Positions 11,000-23,610 of a stretch of DNA of 64,000 nt are shown in pieces. Every line of letters starts with the position of its first letter. Positions within the stretch are counted from its first letter, which is position 1. The position numbers were made by a program, and so were the translations under genes. This stretch comes from Sordaria brevicollis (lineage: Eukaryota; Ascomycota; Sordariomycetes; Sordariales; Sordariaceae): positions 744,001-808,000 of the forward strand of contig JAUTDP010000012.1 in assembly GCA_033439795.1 (NCBI GenBank), in the 5' to 3' direction. The notes under the pieces were generated by a model. It was given only the letters and a program-made list of their open reading frames with translations. It was not told the DNA's origin and did not search any database.

Positions 11000-13530
11000 T
11001 GGGTTGGGGCGAAACAGGCAGCCATGGATTCTAGAGCCATATGGGTTGGTAGCTCTCGAATCAATTACTCCGGGGACAATGATCACTGGATCACAAAACA
11101 ACAGCGGGAATTCAGGTTGAACAAGGAATCGCCGAGCGAGGATGAGAGGAACCAGTAGCTGGGAGGAAAGGAAATCTTAACGGAGTGGGTAAAATGACGA
11201 CAAGAATGGGGCTTGATCATGGATTGGTTTTAACGGAAATGAGGGAGAGAGGAAATAGGACGGAGAATCCCAGGAGAGTTGCCTTTTGAAGGAAGCCGAC
11301 TGAGTGCGAATGGGTGGGACATGGACTTCAACAACTTTCTCTCCGCTTCCGGCGGGCTTGAGATATGCTTGCTTCAAACCCCTGAGTGGCGTTCCTCGTG
11401 GTTCCGATGACCATGGCATGTTGGGACTTGGGAGCAGCATGAAAGGTCTTCGGATCGATGGTCAAAGGCGCGGCGTAGAAAGAAGACGGTTCATTTTTGC
11501 TTTCTGTATTGGATTCGTGTGGGCTCGATTACTTTGACGGCATCGCGGTAGTTTTTAAAACCCGTTATTCAACAAGTGGCGTGCAATTTGCTGGCTGTGT
11601 TCAGTTTCCGGGTTTCTTTTTTTCTTTTTTTCGAATCAGTCCAAGGGAGAACAGAAATAATAAGAAGCTTGGTGTGGTGGCAACGAGGTCCGACCAAGAT
11701 GAACGGTGTCGTGACTGAAGCAAGTGAGGATGACGATGCAGTCCTCGTGTGAGGAAGCATTTTCAAAGAGAGGAGGAAGTGAAGAAGGGCTGAGGAGGAA
11801 GGGAGCAACCTGGATCATGTCCATAGTAAATGTTGGCCGCTCAATAACGCACTCGCACACACCATCCACGACAGGAACAACCCACCTCCGCACTTGCTCA
11901 TCATATACCTCACCTCATCGCACCTCTAATTCCAACATAACCATACCGTGGTAACCGTACCTACCTTATGTATCCCACCTCCCCATATCCCTCCATGCCT
12001 TCCCAAGAAAGACCCCCACCCAAATCCCCAAGCCTCAATCCCGTCATTATACTACCAACATAGGAGCAAACACACTACCTCATCCCACCCCATACTTTCT
12101 CATACATTCTTTTCATTTTTCCCTGCAAGAGCATGGACAAACTACTCATCCACTGAATATCCATGTCACCCACCCAAATGAAAGCTGAGAGCCAATTTGG
12201 AATCATGAAACATGACCCCCAAAGAACAAGAGAAAGAGCAAACAGCGAGGCTGCTTCCTTACCTCTTGCCCGGGATTGACGCAGCCAAACTTTCTCGGTT
12301 TCCGGTTTTGGGATGTTTCCTTGGGGGGAACACAGTGAAGACGGGGAGGATTGATGTTCCTGTCTCTTCACATTCTGTCCTCTGATCCGACATCTTCCCT
12401 CTCGGCTTCAAGGTCGTCCAAGGCAGTTGCCTTCTTTTATCCCAGCTCTTTCCCCACCAAAGATCCAGACCCAGGACGTTGATCCTTCGAATCCTTCAAC
12501 GGTTATCAATGTCAATATTCTGTGCCTTCCCGTTGGCGAGAATCTTGAACGATACGCGAACATGTGGATATCCTCTTCACTTTGTTCAACTTGCATCGCG
12601 ACTCCTCTATCCCCTCACAGCCTCACAGGGAAGGCGCAGAAGGGGGCACTCGGAGAGTTTTCGTCCTCTCCTCCCCCCCTGCGTCTCCAGTCGTTCTATG
12701 CGATGCATCGTCCCTTCCTTCCCATTTCAGTTCCCCGAACTTCCTCTTCGTCCTCCACCCGCATCCTCAACCGGGCATGCACAGGACAAGGACAGGAAAG
12801 GACAAAGGACACTCGCACCTTCCCACCCGAGGCGGTGATCTAGAACGCTCAGCTGCAGATAGGTACTCCCTCAACCGACCAGGAATGAACGTCCAAAGAC
12901 ATCGAAAATTAATTAACGTGCAGTGAAGATTCCAAATACCTCCTGTACATGGTAATATAAAACTTGCATACAGCATATTGAGCATGTAAGGATGTAGACA
13001 GATTGTCCAGGGGTAAGGCAGAAAAAAAAGGCAAACAAACTTTCTTCCCCCCTTTGCGAGTTGCGGCTGTGGCTGTTTTAGTTGCCTTGCGGCCGTGCCG
13101 AACGGTGGAGAAACTTACGCGACCAACGTGCGTCGTTCATTCGGGTGAGGTGTGTTGGGGGTTTCGAAATGTTTGCGGCTTGCTTGATACTACTTACATA
13201 CCCATGTTTGCCATGCGTGCCATGCTTCGGTGCCCCCTGGGGGCTGTTTCCCCGGTTTGAGCCATCGATCGATGATTTAGGATCGGGAGTAAACAAGCTT
13301 CAAGTATTCGGGGGACGGAAGGGAAGTCAAAAGGATGAGTGATCCCGGTGGTTTGGACAAGAGTTCGTACTCTGTCCTTGTTCTTGGCTCTTCAGGGACA
13401 ACTCGGCTCCTCCATCCATCATTCTGTCCATTCATTCAGTCATTCGTTCATTTGTTTGTTTATTCCGATTCCACCAGTCAAGCTTGAATAGTCAAGGCAC
13501 CACCCGCTTGACCTCTGGAGACTCGGGATC
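11000..13530. other. Intergenic region between the two membrane paralogues
   Basis: About 2.5 kb without a supportable gene. Several stretches are CT-rich (11870-12180, 12420-12760) and the open frames there are proline/serine-rich artefacts. The final 150 bp before 13531 include repeated CATTC-type words and probably belong to the promoter of paralogue 2. Confidence 0.45.
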
Positions 13531-15144
13531 ATGGCACCCTTTCCAGAAGCACCGCCCGAGTACTTCGCCCTCACCGGCTTCCGACTCGACTCCGACACAG
13601 CCGGTCGAGGGACGCTCAGCATCATCTACACCTGCTGGACCGCCATCTTCCTCGCCTCATGGACCTCCTTCCACGCCAAGTGTCACAAGCCGGGCGATCG
13701 TTCTAGAAAGACCACATGGCGCCGCTTTCGCGACCGGGTTATCTACACCTTCTTTCTGCCTGAGGTGGCGGCCGTATGGAGCGTCCGGGACTTCCTCGAA
13801 GCCATCTGGCTCTGTGCTCGCTTTCTAGTGTACCAACGACAATTTCCGGGGTGGCACAAATTCACCATGGAGCAGGCCTTTATGTGCATCATGGACGGCA
13901 TCTACATGAAGATGCCCAATTCCGATGAGCTCGAGAAGGTCGGTCCTAGAGACCTCCTGTGGCTCGTATATACCAAGCAGCTGGAGTATTCCGACTACCC
14001 TTCGGTAGACGAGATTGCCGATAAGAACAAATGCGAGTGGACCATGAAGTTCATTTCTATTGTGGAGACGATGTACTTTGTGGTCCATGTGATCGCTCGG
14101 GTTGTGCTTCACTATCCCGTGAGTTTGTTGGAGGATTTGGCTGCGGCACATGTGTTTTGCGGCATCATCGCCTTCTCCTTTTGGTACTTCTGCCCCCAAG
14201 GCATCGAGGAGCCTTTCATTATCAAGCCGGATCTCAGCAAGAAAACCATCCCTAGGGAGAACTCCAGGCTATCTGGCAACAAAGTCGGAGTACAGTCGAC
14301 AATCGAGGAGATCCCAACATCGGAAGCACCAGTTGGCTGGTTCCAGTCGATGAAGAACATTGTAACAACGGTTACATCAACCTTTGCGGCGACAGACGAC
14401 ACAACCACTTCTGTGGAGGATGCCAACGAGCCACAGAAGATTGATTTGTTCTGCCACGAGGGCGAACATAAACAGATCAGAAAGAATGTTAATTTCTTCC
14501 GGAGACAAGTCATTAGTGTTTATTTCCTCGTTTTTACTTTCACGGCCGTTTTCATGGAAATGTACAACGAGAAGAACAAAGGAAAAGCGGCAGGCGGAGA
14601 AACGAAGGAGGAAAAGGCACCGTCAACTGAGAGGTTGCCATCACCTGCAGAGTTGAAAGAGGCTCAGATTGCTGCAGGAGTGACAGAAGTTTGTGACGAG
14701 GCTACCGGAAGGAAAATCACGATATCGCAGTACGAAGGGTTCGGCGAGTCGTTTTGCGTCAAACAATCGCAGCAGTTAAAACGACCAAATCTGGAGAAGA
14801 TTGCGTTGTTCATTACGTTCGGCATGTTTGCAGGAATTCATCTGGCGGCTTGGAAATATCAATTTGTCACGGTTCAAGAACGGTACTGTTGGAGAATCTG
14901 CGCGGGAACAATGCTCCTCGGAGCGTGCACAATGTTACTCAACGGCCCTGGTGTCATGGGAATTCTATACAAACAAGAGAATGATCGCAAGAGGATGGTC
15001 TCATGGCTTCTTCCTCACGTATACACCGCCGTGTATATCTTGAGCCGCCTGGGGTTGGTAGGTGTTGCGTGTGCGTCATTCCGAGAGGCACCGGCGGGTA
15101 TTTACGAGGTTCCGGGCTGGACAGAATTCTGGCCGCATGTCTGA
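13531..15144 (+). CDS. Multi-pass membrane protein, paralogue 2
   Basis: A single exon encodes 537 residues from ATG 13531 (GGATCATGGCA). It has the same layout as the gene at 9719: an N-terminal pair of membrane segments with GRGTLSIIYTCW, the FFLPE motif, a YSDYPSVDEIADKNK block, HVIARVVLHYPVSLLEDLAA followed by a CPQG turn, a long hydrophilic loop (about residues 235-405) rich in Thr, Ser and Lys with one extra membrane-like segment near 330, then GIHLAAWKYQF and a C-terminus ending WTEFWPHV. The central loop accounts for most of the extra length over paralogue 1. Orientation is the same, but 2.5 kb of unrelated sequence separates them, so this is an old duplication and not a fresh tandem. 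Function is unknown. Confidence 0.82.
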   Translation: MAPFPEAPPEYFALTGFRLDSDTAGRGTLSIIYTCWTAIFLASWTSFHAKCHKPGDRSRKTTWRRFRDRVIYTFFLPEVAAVWSVRDFLEAIWLCARFLVYQRQFPGWHKFTMEQAFMCIMDGIYMKMPNSDELEKVGPRDLLWLVYTKQLEYSDYPSVDEIADKNKCEWTMKFISIVETMYFVVHVIARVVLHYPVSLLEDLAAAHVFCGIIAFSFWYFCPQGIEEPFIIKPDLSKKTIPRENSRLSGNKVGVQSTIEEIPTSEAPVGWFQSMKNIVTTVTSTFAATDDTTTSVEDANEPQKIDLFCHEGEHKQIRKNVNFFRRQVISVYFLVFTFTAVFMEMYNEKNKGKAAGGETKEEKAPSTERLPSPAELKEAQIAAGVTEVCDEATGRKITISQYEGFGESFCVKQSQQLKRPNLEKIALFITFGMFAGIHLAAWKYQFVTVQERYCWRICAGTMLLGACTMLLNGPGVMGILYKQENDRKRMVSWLLPHVYTAVYILSRLGLVGVACASFREAPAGIYEVPGWTEFWPHV

Positions 15145-15602
15145 GGAATAGGGGAGACAGAAATCCTGATCAGCTTTCCGGTGGCTCGAGACTTCCCAGA
15201 ACTCCGCGTAGGAGTAAGGACAGTGGATGGTATGGGTTGGCATGAGAGATACTTTGCAAGCTGTTTCGATCAGACTGATGGTGGAGGGAAGATAATTGTA
15301 ATTTCGCATGTGTATTATTCAAGTTTTAACTCACGAAAATAAAAGGACAAACGAAAGCAAATGATGGGTATCAAAACCAACTCCATGAACCTTTAGAGAA
15401 TGTGGCCAGGAGAAGACAAAAGTGAATAAGCCGTGGATCCGGTTTTCCCAAAAATCATGGAAGGCAAATAGATCGAGAAGAAAAGTGAAGTTAAGAGAAA
15501 AGGGAATCAGCAAAGGGAAAAGGAAAGGAAGCAATGACAGCAACGCAGTGTACAAAAGAAATGATGACCAGAGGCGGTAGAGCGAACCTTGTCCACGATT
15601 TG
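15145..15602. other. Convergent 3' gap
   Basis: This is the 3' flank of paralogue 2 (+) and of the DUF8004-like gene (-). It is purine-rich (15330-15560). No gene or structured element was recognised. Confidence 0.45.
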
Positions 15603-18261
15603 TCAAGCTGGAAACTTTACCTCCAAATCCCTCAACCCACCCACATCTGCGTACTGTGCCCACGGGTCATTACACGTCTCAGGTGTAGACGTGCAGTTTG
15701 CCTCACTGCCATCCCTCTCAATGTCAAAGGAGGTTGTCGACTGGGTTTTCCGGATTCTCAGAGGATCAGGTTGGCACTCGCTCGGTCTCCGTCGGCTGCT
15801 TCTGCGAGGGAGCGGAGGTGCCAGATCACTGCTGGCAGGTGGATTACAACCCACCACCTCTTCTCCGGTTACTAGGGCTTTGTTCAAGGCTGGTGAGCTA
15901 CAGTAGCTCGGCACACTTGAAGACGCAGAAATAGCCGTCTCCCTGCTTGTCGTACTAGATCCGGTAGTGTTATTGGATGATGTGGATGCGGTCGATGGTG
16001 AGCGGAGCGTAATACCTTGCGTCCTAAGACCCTGTTCTGGGCTTTGATTATCGTCTGTCTTTGTGACATCGGAAAGAGACTGAGGCGATGAGTTGTCAAG
16101 CGCTGGCTCATTGTTGCCAGGGTGGACATCGTTCGTCCCGTTCCCATACCCTTGGATGACGATTTCGTGGTACGAAGCACGCCTGCTGCGACTGGGCGAT
16201 ATCAGTTCTTGGTCGACGGGTCGGATCCCAGCGAAGGCATTGAAGGAATGACTGATACTCCGGGTAAGGCTATGAACTCGGGTTGGAACAGTTGACGGAG
16301 ATTTCGGTCTGGGATCTGCTGCGATTGCTCTAGGCGTCCTGGCATGTATCAATGCGAAGTGGTCGATATCCGGCTTGATCTTCCTTTCTTCGCCGTAGCT
16401 AAACACTGCTGGAAATGACGACAGAATGAGGGGCGTGGGAAGTGAGAAGTTTGGCAGCGACTTGGAAAACGCATGGCCATCCTGTCTTGTTCTCCTTGGA
16501 AATTGGGTGCTAAAGCTTGACTCATAGTCGTCCCCATCCCATGGCGGTAAGTTTTCGGTACTGACGGCCATGTTGTAGTAAGTATTCCCAACGCCCTGAC
16601 ATTCCGTAGGAGCCAGCGTGCAAGCTCGTAACACTTGATAAATTGCATAGACAAGTATCCATCGAACCTTTCGCGCATCAACTTGCGAGATCTTCTCTTG
16701 TCTGTCGATCTTGAGGGGCGAGAACACGCATTCCTCTTCGTATCTCTGGTATGCAAGAACAAGGGGATTGCGGGATATGGCGGTCTTAGTTCTGTTGGAA
16801 GCTTTCGCCAGTGCTGCATGTGCCACCACCCGTTGGTCTGGCTTCAGTTTGTCGGGTTTATGGAGCCAGGAAGTTCTCCGAGATGTGTTCGTGGTGGGCA
16901 GTTCCGGCAGTAAAGGCAGGGGGTGAGGAAGTGGTGAGTACTTGTTCCGGGCATCAAATCCATGGACACATTGAAGAGTGCACAGCCCTCCTTGAGCAGA
17001 GGCCGGTATACTTTCTGACGGCGTATATGTGTTGTCTACCAAGAGCTCGTATAAAGCCTCGATGTCGTCTTGCATTGTTCGATAGATCGCTGGAGGAAAT
17101 ATCAAGTACCGCTGATCGATTGAAGTCGGCGGGTAGTATCCGATCTTGTTGGTGAAGTAAGCATGGAGGAAGGTTCGGAAGCGCTCGAGATGAGAACGTC
17201 CCCCAACTGTGAGTCCCAGATGAGCCTGGGAGAGATCCTCCTCAAGGAAATTTTGCAACATCAGCGTAGCTTGTCCGAGTCTCTCATCCATTTCTGCTTT
17301 TGCTTGACGGAGCAGCCTTCGAGTTGCAGAAGTGATAACCTAAAACCCGGTTAGCTGAGGGACAACTACACCAAAGTGGGTGTAAGGATCGCTTACCTGA
17401 TATTCGGCGACAGTGTATAACTCTTCGAACATTCCGGTACAATGGGCGAAGGCCTCAACGTAGAGCTTCCGATGTTGACAGTACTCCGCAAAATGAAGCG
17501 CACCTAAGGCATGTGCTGGTTGATTACACATCTCCAGATAACCCTCTTCGTCGGCGTAACTCAGCAGGTCCTCTTCGTTGTTTACACCAATGCATCGGAG
17601 CTCAGTCATGGTCTGCAGAAGACGGATAAGGGTCGCTCCAAGATGTTCTCCCACCATCGATCTCCGAAAAATCCAGGCAAAGAGATTGCGAACGTCCAGG
17701 TAATGACGCGTTATCTCTTCTTCGGTTGCTGTTGCCGGAGGTGGAATGTAGAGCTCGATCTGGCTGGTTTCGGTGCCTAGTGTTTCTGGGATATCTCGTC
17801 GGATATATCTTGCAATCAGGGGCTGACATTGCGTTGCAAGCAATGAGTTAAATGGAACTCTGAATGAGGCACTCCGACTCGACTGGCCACGGCCATATAG
17901 ATATACCAAACAGTTGCCTTTGCGGTGCCATAGCTCCGGGTCCTGTGATAAATTAATTAGCCATGGTATCTCCTGTTTACTTGACAATTCTGCTCGAACG
18001 TACTCTTTTCCCCAAGCAGTCCCAAGGTTGCGAGGTTCTAGAGGCGCCATCCCACCGCCTAAGATTCGATATCCTTGCCCGTCGCCTGTCGTTGAAGCTG
18101 CCAAACCTAATGCCCTTTCCAGTCCGCGGTTGGGAGCCAGCCTGGTGAAATCGTCCTCCATCCGACCATGATCTTGGTATACCACAATGCGCCATGGTGG
18201 TAAGCCCGTGAGTGTCGCTCTGAGCTGGCGTGAACAGCGGAGTCGGAGGTCTGGTTGACAT
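15603..18261 (-). CDS. DUF8004-like fungal protein
   Basis: Three exons: 18261-18004, 17942-17397 and 17339-15603, about 846 residues. Introns are 61 nt (GTACGT/CAG) and 57 nt (GTAAGC/TAG), both phase 0. The start at 18261 matters. A longer open frame enters exon 2 from a GTG upstream but is the wrong frame. The ATG at 18261 gives RRWDGASRTSQPWD, and splicing then yields CLGKRDPELWHRKGN, a block I associate with the fungal DUF8004 family. Exons 1-2 carry the conserved domain (about residues 65-270). The middle of exon 3 is mostly helical, and the last 250 residues are Ser/Thr/Pro-rich and probably disordered. No catalytic motif or signal peptide is seen. Function is unknown, and the family name is from memory and unchecked. 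Confidence 0.82.
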
Positions 18262-19857
18262 GAGGACTGCCGTTTCCTCTCAAACCAGCAGAGAGTTGAC
18301 ACATAAGGCGAGGGAGCCCACCTCTTTAAGTCATGGCGGGAAGATCCAGGTAACCCCAGCCGTCAAGACGAGAGACAATGCACGTCTGCCGAAGCACCAA
18401 AATGCATGTTGTGTTCCACGGCCTCGGCCTTGGTTAAAAAACCCAGACGGGATGCACGACAACCTAATCCGAGGGCTTGGCTCGACGTCAATAGGCTTTG
18501 CGTACGGCTCGTGTGGCTGACTTGGGCTCGGTGGTCGATCACTTTTGCGATTAGCATGACGGGCTGCTGGCAAAGGAGGAAAGATATGAAGCGTCTCCCG
18601 GCTGTGCGACGGCTCGAAAAGGCAATCGACGTATGCACTTTTTCTCATCCAGACGAACCAGAGACCCTGGACTTGACATATTCAGCTCTCCTCTTGGGTG
18701 GGTGTGCGGCTGACCAACAACCAAACAGAACTATCTGTATCTGGGCCATCCTGCCCAGGACCACTCGGCCATTCTGGAACCGCATCCAGACTCAGGGCCC
18801 AGAGCTGAGGATTGGGTGGGAGAGGGGTTGCCGATACTGATATGTATGTGAGGTGAAGAAGATGACGGGGCTGCAACAATACAAGCGATGTGGTACCAAT
18901 AGAGACCAGGCCGGGAGTGGGCGTGGGGAGGTCCACGGAACAGGCTGGATGGCAAAGAGTTGGATGACGGAGGAGTATTGGCTGTTGCAAAGCTGATTGC
19001 CTTCTTTCGGCGCCGTATCACGCCAGTCAATATAGACGCCACAAACCATGATGCAGATGAAGGGATGTCGTGGATCCTGCCACCGGGGCCTCTTTTGTCT
19101 TGGGCTTTTCGCCTTTGGGCGGATTTTGGTCCATTTGAGCCAATCTCTTTGGGGTGACATCCCGCCATCTGGGTCGTGTCTCGGATACCGGGTAATAGAA
19201 GACGCCGACAGGATGGGTAGAGAGGAAGATCAAGAGGAGCAGAAAGCCATCTTTGGTGATGGTGATGTCTCTTTGATCATGGTGGGGATGGTAAGCAGAA
19301 AAGAAGCAAGTCGACAACGATAAGATTCATGGGAATTGGTTCGACAAGAAAGTTGTTATATTGAGAGAAAACTTGAGGATTAATTGTTGGAAGTTGAAAC
19401 TGAAAGGTTCGGCGAACGCGCTTGGAAAACTCTGCAACTCTCACTTTTCTGAAGAGGAAAGAGCTTGAGTTGAGTCGAGTTGAAAGAGGGAAAGTCCTTT
19501 GGATGGAAGGAGAATTCACAGTCCCTTCAGCGCCTTCTCAACCTATCTTCATCCGGGTTAGGGATATATATGTGATTTTTTACTCCTCTGTAACTTCTTC
19601 TGATGCCCCTGAAGTTGTCCACTGGAGCAACTCAAAAGTCCCCCATACGCGTCAAGCGCGTCAAGCTCCCCTCCGGCCCTCCATCTCTCCATCGGACATC
19701 CCTCCTTCCCGCTCACCCCTCCCCCACCTTTTACCCGCTGCCGTCCCACCCCTTCTTCAACGATGGACATCGATTGAAGCATCCGGACTGGACTGGCGCA
19801 AACCGAACTGACAACTCAGGCCCCCCCTTCCAGCCGAACCCAAGAGACTCTGCATGC
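18262..19857. other. Shared upstream region of divergent genes
   Basis: About 1.6 kb between the start of the DUF8004-like gene (-) and the dynactin p62 gene (+), so it must hold both promoters. Open frames here are short and conflicting. The stretch 19670-19760 is CT-rich. The p62 reading frame is open from 19603, so part of this may be translated if transcription starts early. Confidence 0.45.
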
Positions 19858-21995
19858 ATGTTTGGAAACAACAGACTCCCCGCTTTCCACCCAGGCCTCA
19901 CCCAAAGCCGAATCAGAGATACCACGTCCGGCAAAAGCTTGTGGTTCCCCGGGCTGCGATCACCGCCCTCCGAGTCCTCCTCCGATCCCGCCAATGACCA
20001 GCTACCAATAACACCAGAGGACTACTTTTACGACAGTACTCCCATGGCGCCCTTCAATCCCTACACCTACATCCGGTGTCCCTGCTCAGAGCTCAACCCC
20101 TACGCAAAGAGGACTCCCGACGTCACCGCCCAAGGCTTATCTCGCGCCGCTCAGGATGACGACGACCACACCTTTGACCCCCGTGCTGCCCGGTCCAACT
20201 ACAGCCTCTATCCGCTAGAGTATCTCTCTTTCTGCGAGGACTGCCACCAGATACGCTGTCCACGATGTGTGGCCGAGGAGATAGTCTGCTACTATTGCCC
20301 CAACTGTCTGTTTGAGGTACCAAGTAGCAATATCAGGAGCGAGGGCAACAGGTTAGTGTTACAGTCTCCAAGATCATGACAGTTATCTAACCCAAATGCT
20401 TTCCCAGGTGTACACGAAGTTGCTTCCAGTGCCCAATATGTATCGGGCCACTCGCGGTGAACCATGTCGAGACACCACCAGACCCGAACCAGCTGCTTAG
20501 TCCAGACCATGCCACTTCCTCACACAATGGCTCTTACATCCTGTCATGCTCTTACTGCAACTGGAGCTCTACCGAGATCGGAATCAAGTTCGACAAGCCG
20601 AACAGCATCCACATGCAACTAGCCAAGCTGCGAAACGGCGGCGAGACGAGGTTAACGGCGAAGGAGCGCAAGGAGCGACGGAAGGAACAGGCCTCTCAGG
20701 GAGGCAATGGCGGCAGCAACCAACGAGAGGAGGATCTCGACACAGTGCTAGACATGGAAACGCAGTTCGCCAACCTCAAGTCCTTCTACCAGAACCAGCT
20801 TTCCGACGCCAACGGCACCGGCAAAGCAGGCGGCGACGCTTCCGCGGCCCTGGGCAACCTAGGCTTCGACGCGCCCGCCTCTCTATCCCGGATCATGTCT
20901 CTCTACACGGGTTCCTCATCTCTGCACGACAAGAAATCCAAGTCCCGGCCAGGCACCATGCGTGAAGCACTTGCCCCGTCCGAAGGTCTACAACTAGCCT
21001 CTCTCGACGAATCCAGCGCCATCACCGCCCTCCAAGACTTTGAGTCCACTACCGGTCTCGACGCCTACTCCTCCACAGCCTCGACGTCACAACTCCAGTC
21101 CCAAGCTCCCTACCTGGGCGCCTCGCCCCTCCACGGCCTTACGCGCTTCACCTCCTCTCTCCGCCCGATCCCTTACCTCCTGCGAACTAAGCGCTCCAAG
21201 CGCTGCCCGCAATGCCGACACATCATCAGCAAACCCGAGAGCAAAGTGACAACAACTCGCTTCCGCATCCGGCTGATAGCAGGCAACTACATCCCCACCA
21301 TCACCATCAAGCAGCTGATCATCCCGGGTCTCACTCCACCACCGATGCCAAACCAGCCACCCGATACCATCGCCCCCTTGCAGCCGGCGCAGTTCGTACT
21401 CACCTTCAAGAACCCCATCTTCGAGTCTGTACGCGTAACTTTAGCCACGCCAGCCACCACCCCCGGCCGCTTTCCCGCCAAAGTGACCATCCTCTGTCCT
21501 CAATTCGAGATCGACTCCAACACCGACGCCTGGGAAGAAGTCCTCAACACCAACAACACTCCCACCTCCTCATCCCAAAACCTCTCCAGCTCCACCGGCC
21601 CCGAAGGCGCACCAGGCGGTCGTAAACGCGCAGGCACGCTACGACCAGGTACCGCAGGCGGAGCCAGTCTAGCGGGCGAGGAACTGGGCCCGGAAGTGGG
21701 TAAAGTGTGGGATAAGGGACGGAACTGGACGAGTATTGTGATTGAGGTTATCCCAGCTAGTCTGGTGCAGACGGCCAAGAGGGATGGGAAGGGCCCGATA
21801 AAGGAGGATGAGGATGTGTTGGAGATACCCATGTTTGTGAGGATTGAGTGGGAGGCGGAGGCGCCTGAGGATGAGATCATGCCTGGGTTGGGTGGTGCTG
21901 GGAAAGGAAATAACAAGGAGGGTGGGGGGAAGGAGAAGAGGGAGTTGGCGTATTGGTGTGTACTTGGGTTGGGGAGGGTTGCTAGGACGCTGTGA
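19858..21995 (+). CDS. ro-2: Dynactin p62 subunit (DCTN4 / ropy-2 type)
   Basis: Two exons, 19858-20351 and 20408-21995, with a 56-nt intron (GTTAGT/CAG, branch TCTAAC). They give about 693 residues from ATG 19858 or 631 from ATG 20044. The second start (MAPFNPYTYIRCPC) has the better context and sits directly before the conserved region. The N-terminal third carries the cysteine pairs of the p62 family: YIRCPC, CEDCHQIRCPRC, CYYCPNC, then after the splice CTRSCFQCPIC and CSYCNWSS, and later CPQCRHI. These bind zinc in known homologues. The C-terminal half is beta-rich and interrupted by Gly/Ser/Thr-rich linkers. p62 belongs to the pointed-end complex of dynactin, the dynein activator. In Neurospora the ro-2 gene of this type is needed for nuclear migration and straight hyphae. 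The family call is strong; the exact start is open. Confidence 0.9.
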
Positions 21996-22486
21996 GGGGT
22001 GGCAGAAGAGTATAAGTAGGGGTTGCGAGGTGAAAGAGGTTACAATAAGACGAAGATGGTGGGTTCAGAGATGAGAAAAGTAATGATGTTGATGACACAA
22101 GATACGGTTCATGGAATGTACGACCACGGCGTTTAAAAGCATGTAACGAGCATAGAAGTTGTAGGACAAGACATCAAGACATTGCACATACACATCACAC
22201 AAATCAAGGCAAAGGTGAACAAGATATATCCCACAATCCATAACGCAGTAGTATTTGAATGTTGGCATTGATGGTGCACAACACAAGGGATAACAGGTAG
22301 TAGGGGGAAACCCATGCCTGCCACTTTTTCAAGAGACAAAGCTAGACTAGACGCCGTTCCTTTTATACTGCCATGCTAATGCATTGCAAGAACCGAACCC
22401 GAATATCATCTGAGCCCTAACCTGTTACAATCACCCTTTGAGTGCTCCAGCCCAAACACTCAAAACGCCCACATTGCGTCCACCGT
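21996..22486. other. Convergent 3' gap
   Basis: The 3' flanks of the p62 gene and the ribosomal S7 gene lie tail to tail. The stretch is AT-leaning around 22080-22270. No other feature was recognised. Confidence 0.5.
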
Positions 22487-23610
22487 TTAGTACTCAGCGG
22501 AGGTCTGGGGGAACTCGAAGACGACACCGCGGCCGGTGAGGCGGCGGTAGACCTCGGAGTAGGTGTCGAGGCGGTAGTCGACGGAGCCGCGCTCCTTCTC
22601 GTCAAGGACGACCTTGAGGGTCTTGGAGCCGTCCTCCTTGGTGCGGAGGCGCTTGCCAACGATCTCGACGGGGTAGACGAGGTCGGTGAGGATGGCGTCG
22701 TGGACGGCAGTGAGAGTGCGGGAACGGGGGCGCTTCTGCTTGAGGGTGTTGCGGGAGCGGGTGGAGCGCTTGGGGCGGGGGAGGATGCGGCGAGAAGCGA
22801 GGATCAGGACGTGGCGGTCAGAGAACTTCTTCTCGAGCTCACGGGTGAGGCTGGACAACATGTTAGTGTCATTGCGATTCTGGGTATTGAAGAGATAAAC
22901 TTACCGCTGCTGGACGCGGTGGAAGCCCTGCAGGGAAGGGACGGGGACAAAGATGACAATAGCCTTCTTGCCGTGGCCAACCTCGATCTATTCCAGACCA
23001 AAAGTCAGCATGCGAGCTCCAGGATGACATTTGTTGGATATCAATCCTTGGACCGCTCCCGTCCTATTCCGCGGCGCGCTGTATGGTATTTCTGATGTGT
23101 TTATATGGTCTCCGGGGCCGCGAAAGCAAGCAACAGACACACGCGAACGCGCTGCGCTGGTGCCCATGGTGATTGTCCAATGTCCATATTCCAGGAAATC
23201 ATCACACCATGCACCGTTCTCTGGGCACCGTTGCTGCTGCTGTTGCCGTGTGTGCTGTGCTGGTTGCCCGCCTTGCCCCCTTTCCAATATGCTCATATCA
23301 TATTTCCCAGAAGCGACTCTTCGGCTCGAGGCGAAAAAAACGATTGTGGTTGGTTTTTCGCTCTCGTGTTATTACGCCGACGCCGGAACAGGAACTCGGA
23401 GAGATCTTCGGTTTTTTCGTGATTGTCGAGAATTCGGATTCCTCATACCTCACGGGCGTTGACGAACTGAAGGGGGCGGAGAGCACCCTTGAGGTCGGCA
23501 GTGTTGGACTCAAGGTCGTAGAGGGCGCCAGCGATGGCGGTCTCAAGCTCAGAGGGGTTCTGGCGAGAGGGGCTGTTGGCCGCGATCTTGTTGAGCTGAG
23601 GGGCAGACAT
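22487..23610 (-). CDS. rps7: 40S ribosomal protein S7 (eS7)
   Basis: Three exons: 23610-23449, 22987-22905 and 22850-22487, giving 202 residues, the normal length for eS7. Intron 1 is long (461 nt) and begins well inside the coding sequence. Intron 2 is 54 nt. The splice phases join exactly: exon 1 ends ...FVNARE, exon 2 begins [19 protein letters not shown], and exon 3 begins within [19 protein letters not shown]. These blocks and the C-terminal [15 protein letters not shown] are diagnostic of eS7, a component of the small subunit. Codons are strongly biased to C/G endings, as in other highly expressed fungal genes. The start codon lies 444 bp from the divergent gene at 24055. Confidence 0.96.

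Noticed and set aside
18262..18302. GTG-started 320-residue frame as the N-terminus of the DUF8004-like protein
   Set aside because: It lacks the conserved RRWDGASRT block and is non-ATG; the 18261 start plus a 61-nt intron restores the block and joins in phase.
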